In this document: positions 27,901 to 34,774 of the stretch, in pieces
How the letters are laid out: each line of letters begins with the position of its first letter
Position numbering within the stretch: the first letter of the stretch is position 1
Assembly: GCA_964596165.1 (NCBI GenBank)
Contig: CAZQTW010000013.1
Coordinates: 1-64,000, forward strand
Length of the DNA: 64,000 bases
Direction of reading: 5' to 3'
Source: CAYUQT01 sp964596165
GTDB lineage: Bacteria; Planctomycetota; Phycisphaerae; UBA1845; JAFGLZ01
Notes under the pieces: model-generated
Told to the model about the DNA's origin: nothing
The model's input: the letters and a program-made list of their open reading frames with translations, nothing else
The model's database searches: none
Translations under genes and position numbers: made by a program

Positions 27901-28531
27901 GTTCGGGAAAAACGCTCAGCGCATAGTCCTGTCGAGACCCGAATGCCCCGCCGCCCAGGCCGAACAGGATCGAAACGTTCCGCGGCATTCCAACCGGCCC
28001 TTCGCGATTGACCGTCACCAAATCCGCGAGCCCATCCTTGTTCATGTCGGCAATGGACACCCGGTCGGGACGCCCGCCGGTGGTGTACTTCACCTGGGTT
28101 CGAAATGTCCCGTCGCCGTTTCCAATCAGAACCGATACGGTGTCTTCAATGCCTTCGCCGACAAGCCCCTTGTTGCTCACGACCAGATCTGGAATGCCGT
28201 CGCCGTTGACGTCCCCGACCGCCAAATCGCTCGGGAATCGCCCGACCGCCCACGTGGTCTGGGGCTCGAACGTCCCGTCCCCTCGACCGAGTAGGACGGC
28301 GGCATAGTAGTCCCCGGTGGTTCCACCCACCGTCACGAAGTCCATTGCCCCATCCCGGTTGAGGTCGGCCGCAACAGGGCTGACGTCATAAGAAGAGACC
28401 GGAGACACCTCTCGCTCAAACAAGCCATGTCCGGCGGCATCGAGCAAACGTCGCGGCTCCAACGCCTCAAACAGCAGACCGCGCTTGCCCCTACTTAAAT
28501 GACGAGCCTTCCTGTCCTTCACACGCCCCAT
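15938..28531 (-). CDS. Giant (4,197-residue) secreted multi-domain protein with FG-GAP repeats, beta-helix and dockerin
   Basis: The start at 28531 has AGGAG nine bases upstream. Residues 1-35 are a basic leader with LEPRRLLDA, the LEPR-x-LL motif of planctomycete exported giants. Residues about 35-1090 are FG-GAP/VCBS repeats (D-x-N-x-DG-x-x-D Ca-binding loops), as in integrin-type propellers. About 1100-1950 is a right-handed beta-helix with GGDTN-x-DG inserts. About 1955-2430 has CARDB-like and IPT/TIG-like Ig folds, followed by Big_5-like Ig domains (EDMDPSTI). Near residue 3157 lies RQYGHAIDFW followed by AWYEAWATYFA, a metallopeptidase-like region with a degenerate zinc motif. A WDPNEKSGP domain and further Ig-like domains follow. 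At about 3930-4045 are dockerin repeats (DLTGDGAVNVLDVARLR, DVNGDGRVNAADADQL). It is probably a surface adhesin or scaffold protein. The shorter tail after the dockerin has no recognised domain. Confidence 0.9.
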   Translation of the reverse strand: MGRVKDRKARHLSRGKRGLLFEALEPRRLLDAAGHGLFEREVSPVSSYDVSPVAADLNRDGAMDFVTVGGTTGDYYAAVLLGRGDGTFEPQTTWAVGRFPSDLAVGDVNGDGIPDLVVSNKGLVGEGIEDTVSVLIGNGDGTFRTQVKYTTGGRPDRVSIADMNKDGLADLVTVNREGPVGMPRNVSILFGLGGGAFGSRQDYALSVFPEQLVVADLNNDGWKDVAACGNQDSQSLVVVRMGGAGGVLGSESSYSASYAAQELGVGDLNGDGKLDLITSSWNPSGGTGFTGLSVFVGRGDGTFNARTDFATDWQLSALTMADVNGDGRPDALAVYYQGNVISVSLGTAGGSFGPATEYMPGPECSQIAVADFNGDGKADIALSDRYAVSIIPGNGDGTFQSPPAYGRGTVLATGDLNGDHLADLVTTVPDGRGIRVRFGLGDGRFGAPTAYATGGELVSAAIADFNRDGAADIVAASSGQTYLLINQGNGTFVAQAPYSGGSYVPIQVGDFNSDTRPDVMLIGDDVLVRFGQANGTLGAPVNVLPETYNETLGSVAVADFTGDGIQDIAAVGALGYRVFPGRAAGTFGQPIRTAFLGDWVTKGWSRAAAGDVNGDGKQDLVVEVETGSQHDTDLFVVLGNGNGTFTVPQRYEDQVESFVLRDVNGDGRTDVITGKGPVFLGRADGTLVKSLSSWQPSFVDLGPQNLADLNNDGRPDFVGNVDLAVVSLLGDGRGGFGWPIGSGPRYPVGPDPKDVAVADLNGDGHLDVITANQGRSPEAHKDAGFFTVTVRLGEGNGRFGPAVNYFVNGSPRAVTVADLNGDGAPEIVTANEDFHTVSVLRNLGDGTFAPYQAYDVMGRPIDVAVADVNNDGRPDLLAVTDRDLGCDLLSVRLGIGGGFFGEERVYRIGSGPTGLDVGDFNRDGKLDVVTAAQQDNAVTVLFGDGQGSFAAPTALGVGGSPNSVAVGDLNGDGAPDIVAGAPASVLINTGNGTFLPYVAYGIRLTDNAMRLADINGDGVRDIVAGTVLGPAILLGKGDGSFRPQVVFAAPSPVVYHEWEALAIGDVNEDGRPDLVTVPAVYDDSFRVFLQRPGVLGSGPGATGVSGSPAAIPSPIPLTVTDDQHPLQNQTRIDVTGTIRSNANWSGLVVVEGPTAIAAGVTVTIAPGTIVKFKPHPTQWGTFELGKLNVYGTLNAQGTVALPIVFTSFADDTAGGDTNQDGSLTRPATDDWDGINFVNGTVNSVIRHVEIRYADVGIGGWLSSPSTAPVISDTLITSADSGLSLHAPYVNISRLTVLNTRGVAVSFETDLEPSTPSVLSDITVSGAGWGGIAIASRGEVRLGNAHISGVVNGYPLNFSGASNLVYLTGLQIDGASCGLGKTVYASGGIVRNVTLTPDFVWVVDGWVEQGTTLTILPGTVVKTSGLIVRGALNARGTVERPITITAIYDDTVGGDTGQDGWGDDPRSFGHSMSVKLVGAGASGSVLENVVIRCGGKYVGGTAEAALRIDNASPTISDVTIQNSYYAALEVLNGAAPSIRNVTLDHVMAAEGRYGGYGFYAQANAGDFTLQGATFNRVENWPVYLANASHWVRLSGLAINAGTCDRGAAGFVNGGTMTGDGSPQGDMVWQIGAITIAGGTHVTMGPGTILKGESLTVNGTLDVVGSSAKPVIFTSIRDDTAGGDTNLDGNASVPASGSGLRLRVNASGHATVERGQFRYGPDAAVQIEGGQAHLIRTEIRSAAGRAVVVNGGQLEVNGCTILQPSTAGVYITGQSQVEVANTLIVLASGADGVQGLGSDPAKPAGIGLVNNTIVGGAHGVGLDGGFNLVRVINNVIAFNSTVGIGLYHGATAGSDVRCNDLYNPGATQGNYANMHNYTGENGNISVDPKFRDRAGGDYRLAAMSPCIDAAYGNAAPIVDRIGAPRFDDWGVPNSGQGQPNYADMGSDERIEDSTSPVDLIVVEGSIVGPISASFGQTVTVQWTVRNVGTAPAVGPWHDRIYLATGSDALEPGTLAGEVLVGQGVTLQPGQTLACTAPINVPAVVLGSHYWQIQTNYRLEVPEGVNRTNNLRTDGDAVRVTLPELTLGHTVQETFEQGGDAHYWFIRVAGNQQVLLTLDDLNDLGGNEVYVGLNGIPTRSEYQYRFQDRAGADQRMQFSSPFPAIAYIMVYGRTVPDAPGQFRLTAEAPGFKVERMTPDSGGDVGNVTALIEGQGFGANDWVCLVRPDGEEVWATQVYPVDGSRMYATFNLVGQPLGFYDVLVQKPDGTETLKEDFFQVRTGKGPVLEANLIVPENIRRGDFFPITITWANTGDVDMVAPIINLIGPDGITYTRWGENDQVSDVQFVASSSTGPAGVLQPGDREEITIYGLASLWSSGYAYTLQTIVFNREDPYEVKMDPGVLRGCFSSDILDMTGAEMEPVWEVFEASLGETQDEVIENLASRVTAMNAGPDEWPLVRDLLLDLLCDAEAKGGGLLDSTLPYVVTRRAVVGADHSLRGIDLIFSEDMDPSTIGTNDVVLTNPLGQVITPVAVVARSGQVFRISFAAQSTPGVYTLAFGPHAADTAGLALDQNRSGVGGQAESDVYQTVVEVSAPPAPLQARAAGPGGDGEVRTSWPRDLYVVNISETGKRERQPGLPMFVVTFSKPVNMDTFGAQDIAIGRRNTKYDPVQILTGVTVGGLTPLNADCTQFQVSLREPDGPLSCVDIPGFYTVRIGTDIMAKDGTLFDQDRNAVNGQTCYEPLDIFEIIDTQGPTVTGFELPEGWGRVTRPPVSQVDIIFNEPIQNFPASAVTVEYDNNGTWEVLPLIGAPQPINDSGGPYPKSGQRNQWRVTFAPKDEEGTYRVTVGPGVTDYYGRCPVPLGLWDRTRNEMDQDQDGKNGETNGDDTWHALFEAVRPSGEVYGRIQYTGDWATLFNYNMHISVQLWEMDGDTIDLGTDRIPGETDDFISDWNLYTNGAKMRPEDLVRELYRRGVVTADGRFRFERAADGEAIDFVDLDDGNDQGLPPEQQHIPEFYIVVVAKNEYGFVLENGTLQDTPPDTAICMPLYPDRVPEGKDQQWGRLVFLVSPIMRPSSVTDDELDFGTIPIDENQTAFGLAQWLYQGGNWLHDALGQTAEQRPRGREAVIYSTPTVNHVDFVEGADYIQADEGATDPFEILRQYGHAIDFWAKGYSPADINNVYGILIPSTNSQTAWYEAWATYFAARVLEQRVDLWPFMSAESRNRSSQGQWEYNNFWMAWDAYSDRLQRDAWLDLATLQGQFVYNGATNYVANHGDVVMGACLSIYWDLGDVVVVGETGDDYVNGGIAAIIAGLAEDWYPGVPLTNAMKAVYIDHGIITTQNGQSVGDDDMESDYTLDRAEDRSGYLQGFLTEPLVWKNKMMVEDQPGYGDRNWWIVLGKAFASSGQKKDISVRLKFDPAFGDLDMAVDAFHMQEGHVFQQAAVWWGGGSIGYVVSLEAAKNYTLSVDVAGHGALTQPRGETVTYMGDMHPSYSLSINPTPDPIPLKDVTIHSRVIVPVVTSWDPNEKSGPAGVGANHYVTPGNFMPYTIYFENDPELATAPARTVRIVDQLDADLDWNTFEWGVIQFGERTITIPDPTMLHFETDTTVSYDTYPVHVVADFNPQTGRVTWELQSRDPQTGEPPRNPMAGFLPPNDDTGHGEGFVTYSVRARSNLRTGTQIRNVAEITFDAGPTFTTNQVDPHDPTQGTDPGKECLNTIDAGRPSSQVAALPATMGTSSFLVTWSGQDDAGGSGIVGYDIYVSTDNGPFVLWKDNTAQTQATFTGQNGHTYAFYSTAQDAVGHVEQAPATPDAQTQVRIQARVVSWQVAGGLTQRSDVRALQIGFSDDVQVDAGDMTLINLGVNADVDADAFVAIEPGMLHFDPSTHVLTVSFGRSLADGWYEFRLNPAGITGPGGLQLSSDGTGPYRFHRLLGDLSADQVVNVQDVARLRQSMGTVYNANSDVNGDGRIDGADVEAITGHLGATVVAPLRMRGDLTGDGAVNVLDVARLRRANAGIPGSDGDVNGDGRVNAADADQLMRALGVCVAPSAGASGKPIHIAAGQVAGATGRTVLSSGSYSLIRNVTSNAHLPGIQAQVRGTQEWMGFEDIIRRMNEPHVGSWSMRDSSELVLDGTADFGGDPEAGLSDSTITESAYSDGGRGGEDLMSPVSRSGGEPLSLKAWRDALLPSRYEEVLVGLEG

Positions 28532-29077
28532 CGCTGATCTCCTGCAGGTGTGACTCCCATCCCCTACGGAAGGAACACGTAGACCCCCTTCCATCGACCA
28601 CCCGATCTTGGCCCGAACGGACGACCACGTGCGAAGACTCCGATCACAAGAACCCGTTTGAGATTCCGCGCGACCGACGGGTCACAAGTTCCCTTGGGAT
28701 TGGGAACACAAGCCGTGCCCTCTGCCCTTGAACCAAGCAGAATGCAAACCCATCCGTGGCCACATTTAAAAGGATCTAGGAGCCCGCTCTTGTGCGGAAA
28801 TGTATCGGTCCTTCTCGTAACCGACCCCTCACCGGTCGCCCACTCCTCCGTGCCCGATACTCCCACTCAAGAGGTTTTGACGCCACTCGTAGCAATAACA
28901 CGACGCTCAAGTGTGAGTTCTCTACTTTTCAGCCAGCTTTAGCACTATTGTAGCAATCCATATGGGTATGTAAAGGCTTTTCCCTATTGAAACATAGTTG
29001 TTCCTGGAGAGTATGCTTATCCGGCGGATGTTTAGAGCTTGGTCTTGAGTAATAGTAGAAAAACCTCGTTTGTCCGT
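28532..29077. other. Long leader and promoter region of the giant gene
   Basis: The stretch between the two minus-strand genes lacks a recognised gene. Bases 28915-29060 are much more AT-rich than the rest of the window and hold the promoter described separately. The 3' end of the SDR gene falls at 29078, and no clear rho-independent terminator is visible after it. Confidence 0.5.
28947..28974 (-). promoter_or_regulatory. Sigma-70-type promoter for the giant gene
   Basis: On the minus strand TTTACA (28974-28969) and TACAAT (28952-28947) are separated by 16 bases. Each differs from consensus by one base. Transcription would start near 28940, giving a leader of about 410 nt before the ATG at 28531. 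Confidence 0.65.
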
Positions 29078-30880
29078 CTAGGAAAACCTCCTAAAGACAC
29101 CCCATTGTGACGCCTGGGCCTTCAAAATCATCCGCTCGACGAAGCCGGGCGAAAGCCGATAGGCAAGCCAACCCAATATGCCCGCCGGTGTCATGATGAG
29201 CTGCCTCTTACGCTTCCTCAGCATCTTCACGATAAGATTCGCCGCATGGGCCTGGCTATGATGTGCCGGACGCCCTGGCGGCACGAGAGAACCGTCCGCC
29301 GCGATGATCCGCTTCTCTGGGTCGTGCTCGGTGTAGCCCAAATAGACAACGCCCACGTGGACCCCTTGCGGGATGAGCTCAATGCGGAGCGATTCCGCGA
29401 GCCCCGTCAGCGCCTTCTTGGTGGCGCAGTACACGGACGCCCCGGGCAGACCAAACAGGCCGGCGATACTGGAGATGAAGACGAGCTGACCACGCGACTT
29501 CATCAAGTGACCAATTGCAGCATGCGAAATGTTCACGCACCCGACGAGATTCGTCGCGATGATTTGGCCGCACACATCGGGGCGAAGCTCCGCAAAGTGC
29601 CCCCGCATTGACACACCGGCGTTGTTGATGACGATGTCCAAACGCCCAAAACGGTCAATGGCCGCTTGTACCATCGCTTGGGCATCCGAGAGATTGCCAA
29701 CATCGCCCGTGACCGCCTCCACGTCGCCCCCCAGCCGCTCGATGCGATTTCGTGTGTCCTGAAGTCGAGAGGCGCCGCGCGCCGTGATTACCACTCGGGC
29801 GCCACGCAACACCAACGCCCGCGCCGTCGCGAACCCAACACCCCGGCTTGCTCCCGTGATGAGTACCACCTTCCCCTTGAAGTAGTCCCCCTCCAATCGG
29901 AGATGACCGTAACTGCTGAGCGACCGAATCGAGTCCTCAATCCCGTTTTCCACCGGCCTCTGAAACATTCCGAGCTCATCTGTCGCCTTACCGGAACTGT
30001 AGTACGCGCCGAGAAGAGAAAAACGGGCCACGGACCAGTTGAACCTCGGCCTTCTCCTCACCAGGGTTCCGAACAACGACGCCAGCGCCCCTGCCGTAAG
30101 AACGACGGCCTTGGGCAGCGTCCACCTCGGCGAGTTGAGCCCCGCCACCTTCGCTACTCGCGAAAAAAAATCGTGGTAGGACAGATTGTGTCCGCCCAGA
30201 ATGTACGTCTCGCCCCTCTTGCCCCGCTCCATGGCCGAGACCATCGCCCTCGCCACGTCCGGGGCATAAGCGAAACAACGTCCCCCCGCCGGTGTGAATG
30301 GCATGCGCCGTTGAATGAACTGTCGGACAAGCTCACCCCCACTCGGCCGCGAGTCGTAGGGACCCAGCAGGAATGTCGGGGCCACGATCACGGCATCCAA
30401 TCCCTTCAGACGCACATACTCGCGCACGAGCTCCGTGGCTCGATGCTTGGATTCCACGTACGCAGTCCCGCGATACGCCCGAGGGAAAGCACCCGTCTCA
30501 TCTCCCGGCGCGGAGAGGGAGCCGGGCTCAAAGCATGACGCCGACCCAACGAAGACCAACCGCCTGACGTCAGCCGCCAGACATGCATCCAGGACCCGAC
30601 GCGTCCCATCGACGTTCACCCTCCAGATCCGGTCCGCGTCGGCCCAGAGATCCGTAATCGCCGCACAGTGAAAGACGACATCGCACCCCGCCATGGCATC
30701 CGGAAGCGAGAAATGATCGTCACAGAGATCGCCCTCCACCTTCTCCACGGACAGGCCGCTAAGCGTGGGTAATCGGCTCGCAGGATAGACAAGACACCGC
30801 ACGGAATGCCCGGCGGCTAGGAGTTCTCGAACCAGGTTGCTTCCCAGGAGGCCGTCCGCGCCGGTAACCAGTGCCTTCAT
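29078..30880 (-). CDS. Fused double SDR: extended NAD-epimerase/reductase plus classical short-chain dehydrogenase
   Basis: The 600-residue protein joins two Rossmann enzymes. Residues 1-330 are an extended SDR (TGADGLLGSNLV cofactor loop; catalytic YVESK), close in style to HpnA/dihydroflavonol-reductase proteins (DLWADADRIWRVNVDGTRR). Residues about 335-580 are a classical SDR: TGASRGVGFATA, NNAG in IVINNAGVSM, catalytic S in VFISSIAG and YCATK. This half resembles 3-ketodihydrosphingosine-reductase-type enzymes. Both active sites look complete. It is the last gene of an operon with the glycyl radical enzyme and its activase (42-bp gap). It may process the radical-enzyme product or act in lipid synthesis; the operon favours the first. 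Confidence 0.85.
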   Translation of the reverse strand: MKALVTGADGLLGSNLVRELLAAGHSVRCLVYPASRLPTLSGLSVEKVEGDLCDDHFSLPDAMAGCDVVFHCAAITDLWADADRIWRVNVDGTRRVLDACLAADVRRLVFVGSASCFEPGSLSAPGDETGAFPRAYRGTAYVESKHRATELVREYVRLKGLDAVIVAPTFLLGPYDSRPSGGELVRQFIQRRMPFTPAGGRCFAYAPDVARAMVSAMERGKRGETYILGGHNLSYHDFFSRVAKVAGLNSPRWTLPKAVVLTAGALASLFGTLVRRRPRFNWSVARFSLLGAYYSSGKATDELGMFQRPVENGIEDSIRSLSSYGHLRLEGDYFKGKVVLITGASRGVGFATARALVLRGARVVITARGASRLQDTRNRIERLGGDVEAVTGDVGNLSDAQAMVQAAIDRFGRLDIVINNAGVSMRGHFAELRPDVCGQIIATNLVGCVNISHAAIGHLMKSRGQLVFISSIAGLFGLPGASVYCATKKALTGLAESLRIELIPQGVHVGVVYLGYTEHDPEKRIIAADGSLVPPGRPAHHSQAHAANLIVKMLRKRKRQLIMTPAGILGWLAYRLSPGFVERMILKAQASQWGVFRRFS

Positions 30881-30922
30881 CTTGGTCTGCTCTCTCGAGA
30901 TACCCCAGACGGCATCTGCCCG

Positions 30923-31852
30923 TCACCGCTGACAGACAGGGGTCAGCCCAACCGCGGATAGCCCCTCCTCGATCTCGACGAGTCTGGCTTCTTCGACCTT
31001 GCCGCGATCCGCAAAAGCCCCTTCCCGTCCGAGCCGTTCGTATTTGTACTTGGCCCAGCAATGAAAGGGCAAGAGATGGACGGGACCCGCGTAACCTGCC
31101 GCTCGAAGAAATGCGCCAATCGCATCGACATCCCGCGGTTCCGCGTTGAACCCGGGTATCACCGGAATACGCGGAATGACACGCGCCGCTCCGACACACC
31201 CCAGGATCCGGCGAAAGTTGGCCAGTATCTGCCCGGGATCAACGCCGGTCCCCTCGCGATGCCTGGGCGAATCCACGTGCTTCACGTCGTACAGAAAGAG
31301 GTCCACTCGCCGAGTAAGCGGCTCAACCAAATCTTCGGCGAAATATCCGCACGTTTCCACGGCCGTATGAATGCCCTTGCCTTGGAGCAGTTCCAGGAGC
31401 TCGATCAGGAACCCGCTCTGGGCGGTGGGCTCACCCCCCGTAATCGTCACGCCCCCATCGGAATCGTCATAGAACGGTTTGTCGCTCAAAACCTGCTTGA
31501 CGATCTCCTCTGCGGAAATCTCGTGGCCGATCGTCTCCATCGCATCCTGAGGGCACATCTCGGAACAGACGCCACACGTCGTGCAGCGAGTCTGCTCCCG
31601 CCTCACCCGCGGCCGATCACCGCCGATGCGCCCATTGCCGATCGTCAGCGCGCCGCTTGGGCAGGCCTTCACGCAGGTCGCGCACACCGTACAGCGGTCC
31701 GGCCGGTAGCCCATCTCCGGACGCGCCGACTGCGATTCCGGGTTATGGCACCACACGCAGCGTAGCGGACACCCCTTGAAGTAGACCGCGGTGCGAATCC
31801 CCGGCCCGTCGTAGATCGCGTACCGTTGTATGTCGAAGATCGTGCCTGTCAT
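30923..31852 (-). CDS. Glycyl-radical enzyme activating protein (radical SAM)
   Basis: The 309-residue protein has the radical-SAM motif CPLRCVWC (C-x3-C-x2-C) after the PFL-activase signature DGPGIRTAVYFKG. Two 4Fe-4S ferredoxin motifs follow (CTVCATCVKACPSGAL and CTTCGVCSEMCPQDAM), and then GGEPTAQ for SAM binding. It abstracts a hydrogen from the glycine of its partner using the 5'-deoxyadenosyl radical. The extra ferredoxin clusters are usual for activases of eliminating glycyl radical enzymes and absent from PflA. It lies 47 bp after the glycyl radical enzyme gene and surely activates it. Confidence 0.95.
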   Translation of the reverse strand: MTGTIFDIQRYAIYDGPGIRTAVYFKGCPLRCVWCHNPESQSARPEMGYRPDRCTVCATCVKACPSGALTIGNGRIGGDRPRVRREQTRCTTCGVCSEMCPQDAMETIGHEISAEEIVKQVLSDKPFYDDSDGGVTITGGEPTAQSGFLIELLELLQGKGIHTAVETCGYFAEDLVEPLTRRVDLFLYDVKHVDSPRHREGTGVDPGQILANFRRILGCVGAARVIPRIPVIPGFNAEPRDVDAIGAFLRAAGYAGPVHLLPFHCWAKYKYERLGREGAFADRGKVEEARLVEIEEGLSAVGLTPVCQR

Positions 31853-31899
31853 GGTCGCCCGTGTTCGGGGGCCAACCCGAATCTCGAAGCTCCGTCATC

Positions 31900-34512
31900 T
31901 CACATGTGTTCGGTCCGCGCGATGATCTCATCCTGAATCGCACGGCCCAAATCGACGAAGTATGTGCTGTAGCCCCCGACCTTGACGATCAGGTCCCGGT
32001 AGCCCTCCGGATTCATGCGGGCCGCGCGAAGCACCTCGGCGCTCGCCACGGTCGGCTGCATCTGGGCCCCGCCCATCCGGAAATACGTCCGGACCAGTGA
32101 CGCCCATTTCGCCCTCGTTTCCGCATTCTGTCCGATCGCGCTCGGATGGAACCGCACGTTGACCGCACACCCCATCACATCCTCGAACGGCAGCCCCGCC
32201 ACGGATCGTAAGACGGCGGTCACGCCCGACCGCTCGACATTGTACGGATTGCAGCTCGCCGCGTACGGAGTCGCCGCCCTGCGCCCGTCCGGAGACGCGA
32301 TCGACAGCCGCCCGTCGATCGTATGAGTCGTCATGCTGATCACGTAGACCACAAACGGACCGCCCCGAGCATTGCGGTACCGATAGGTCTCCTCGAAAAG
32401 CTCCTTCATCACCGCCCGGGCCAGCCCATCCGTCGCCGGATCCCCATTGCCCCATTTGCCCTGCACCCGACGCACCGCTCGATGAATCGCCTCGTATCCC
32501 ACGTAGTTGTGATCCATTGCCTCGATGAGCTGCGACAGCGTGTACTTCCGCTCCTCGAACACCAGCGTGCGAATGACGTGCAGCGAATCGATCGCGTTCG
32601 CAATCGAGTTGATCATCGAGATGCCGGATAAAGCGTAGCGGCCGCCGCCTTCGGTCACGTCCTTTCGCTTCTCCAGACACCCGTCGATAAAGGCTGAGAT
32701 GCAAGGCGCCGGAAGATGTTCGGCAAAGATCCGGTCGCGCAAGTTCGAAGCCTTCACGATCTTCTCGATCTGGTGTTTGCCCTGTCGAATAAAGGCCTGA
32801 ACCAATTCGTCAAACTCCGCGAACGAATCCGCTTGCCCCGTCCGGAGTCCCTCGTTTCTCAGCGGTCCGGCAAGCGTCCTTACGTCGCCGTTCCGCAGGG
32901 TCATGTCGAGGACCTTCGCCAATTGCAACGCGTTGGCGCTCATGCTCCCCGTCTTGCCGGGGCACGTGGTCTCCACGCACCCCATGACCGCGTAATCTCG
33001 CGCGTCCGCCTCCGAGAAGCCCCGGCGCCTCATCGCCTCGATACTCCGTTCGTCGTTGAACAACGAGAAACTGGAGGTCCCCCGCGCAAGGTACGTGGCC
33101 ACCCGATCGAGCAACGCATCCGGCGCGTTCCGATGGACCCTGATGGATACGTTGGTCACAGCCTTCGACCTGTGGGCGGCCTCCAGAAAGAGGTAGGTGA
33201 GACCATTCGTGCAGTCCGCGCCCTCTCGTGACACGCCACCCAGCGTGACCGGCGATGAGCCGAGGTACCGATGGTAAAACTTCGAAAGGATATTCGATTC
33301 GGGCCGGACGTTCTGCGACATGATCTTGAGCAACAGTTCCTCGAGCAGCTCGCAAGCCTGATCCGCATCAATCGTTCCGAGCCCGATATCCCGCTCATAA
33401 TAGGGCCACAAAATCTGGTCGAGACGGCCGAAACAGTGCAGGTTCACCGGATGAGCCAGCTCGACGGCGGTCTTCACGGTCCAAAGGGCCTGCACCGCCT
33501 CACGAAACGTCCTCGCGGGATACAACGGAGCCCGCCCGCAGACGGCCACCAGCTCGTCCAATACCTCTCGCCGAGCGGGATCCGACGCCTCCTTTGCCGC
33601 GGCTTGGAGCCTCTCAACAAGCCTGCGGGAAAAAACAAGAATCCCCTCGAGCGCAATCGCCACGGACTCGAGGAAGTCTCGCTCGGCCCCCTGCCCCACA
33701 ACCGACGCAAGCATCTTCCGCACCCGGGAGTGCATCTCCAGAAGCCCCTGCTCGAGGACCGGCCCGTAATCCAGGATCACATGACCCTGATAGCTCGCGA
33801 TGCTGGCCGCCGCGCTGACCATGACAACCTGGCGCGAAGTGTTCCCCGGAATCGCCGCCACGAAATCGTGCATGTCTTTCGAGTATAAACCCGAGTCCGT
33901 CAGGGCAGCCTGAACGCGGTCGACGGTCGTCTTCCCCTTCCAGAAAGGCAGAAGGGTCCCCAGAAGCAACGCCCGGTCGGCGTCCCGAATCTGGTACGGA
34001 TTGATCGACCGCTCGGACATGGTCCGGAGATCCAGGTTCAGCGGCGACTCGCCGCTCCGCCGCACCATCCGCTGGTTTCGGATGAAGTCGAGCAGAAGGC
34101 GCTTGCGAACCACGTATGTCAGCCCCTGCAGCATCGACCCGAGCCGGAACCGGATCATCGAGCCCTTGGTCAGCTCAGACTCCAGTACCGAGTTGAAGAC
34201 GCCGCGCTCGATGTCGATGGGAACACCCAGGAATTGTTCGGTCCAATAACCGGCAATCCTGTCGTCGGGATCCACGTAGTGCGTCATCTTCTCGTAGACG
34301 TTCTTCATCGCCAGCGCCACACGAACCGGCAGCGCGATGCCCTTCCCTTCGGTGTCCATCCAACTTTCGGTGTAGTACTTCGCGCGTTCGACGGAGATGA
34401 AGGCGGGACCCGTCTGGTACCGGTGACGCATCCGGCCGATCCGTTCGCTTTCCGGAGAATCCCCGCCGGGCTCGCATCCCTTCCAAAGGTCCGGTGGGGC
34501 GTCCAACAACAT
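31900..34512 (-). CDS. Glycyl radical enzyme (pyruvate formate-lyase superfamily), substrate unknown
   Basis: The 870-residue protein has the thiyl-radical cysteine in MGCVETTCPGKTGS (GCVE, Cys about residue 512). Its C-terminal glycyl-radical loop is VKVGGYSTYFVDLG (Gly about 847). PFL itself has two adjacent cysteines, so the GCVE form points to the eliminating/dehydratase-type branch (glycerol, propanediol, choline, isethionate or hydroxyproline enzymes) rather than PFL. The C-terminus ends EIIARTEHM, as is usual. The start at 34512 follows TAGGAGGAG and begins MLLDAPPDLW. It leads a three-gene operon with its activase and a double SDR. The enzyme is oxygen-sensitive, implying anaerobic metabolism. 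No microcompartment genes are nearby. Confidence 0.9.
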   Translation of the reverse strand: MLLDAPPDLWKGCEPGGDSPESERIGRMRHRYQTGPAFISVERAKYYTESWMDTEGKGIALPVRVALAMKNVYEKMTHYVDPDDRIAGYWTEQFLGVPIDIERGVFNSVLESELTKGSMIRFRLGSMLQGLTYVVRKRLLLDFIRNQRMVRRSGESPLNLDLRTMSERSINPYQIRDADRALLLGTLLPFWKGKTTVDRVQAALTDSGLYSKDMHDFVAAIPGNTSRQVVMVSAAASIASYQGHVILDYGPVLEQGLLEMHSRVRKMLASVVGQGAERDFLESVAIALEGILVFSRRLVERLQAAAKEASDPARREVLDELVAVCGRAPLYPARTFREAVQALWTVKTAVELAHPVNLHCFGRLDQILWPYYERDIGLGTIDADQACELLEELLLKIMSQNVRPESNILSKFYHRYLGSSPVTLGGVSREGADCTNGLTYLFLEAAHRSKAVTNVSIRVHRNAPDALLDRVATYLARGTSSFSLFNDERSIEAMRRRGFSEADARDYAVMGCVETTCPGKTGSMSANALQLAKVLDMTLRNGDVRTLAGPLRNEGLRTGQADSFAEFDELVQAFIRQGKHQIEKIVKASNLRDRIFAEHLPAPCISAFIDGCLEKRKDVTEGGGRYALSGISMINSIANAIDSLHVIRTLVFEERKYTLSQLIEAMDHNYVGYEAIHRAVRRVQGKWGNGDPATDGLARAVMKELFEETYRYRNARGGPFVVYVISMTTHTIDGRLSIASPDGRRAATPYAASCNPYNVERSGVTAVLRSVAGLPFEDVMGCAVNVRFHPSAIGQNAETRAKWASLVRTYFRMGGAQMQPTVASAEVLRAARMNPEGYRDLIVKVGGYSTYFVDLGRAIQDEIIARTEHM

Positions 34513-34774
34513 GGGCAGACTCCTCCTATGCCCCCACGGCACAACGGCCCGGTTCGACCCAGGCGATGCACGGACTCCCGCCACTCATGATCAACACAAC
34601 CGGATGGCCTCGCCATGAGCCATGGTATCAGCTTTCCTCTTAATTAGACAGGCACGTTGTCTCCTCGCCCAAACCGGGAGCGGCTCCCGTCCATTCGCAA
34701 GGCACCGCTCGGTGGTCGAGAACGCAAGGGGGCCTCTCCCCGTCCTGCCCGCTGTTGCATTCCAGATGCCGTGT

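Noticed and set aside
15668..28307. Many long plus-strand open frames (for example 15668-16735, 17432-18418, 26642-27778)
   Set aside because: They are antisense to the giant gene, whose repeat-rich high-GC code keeps other frames open. They have no start signals and their composition is arginine/valine-rich without family motifs.
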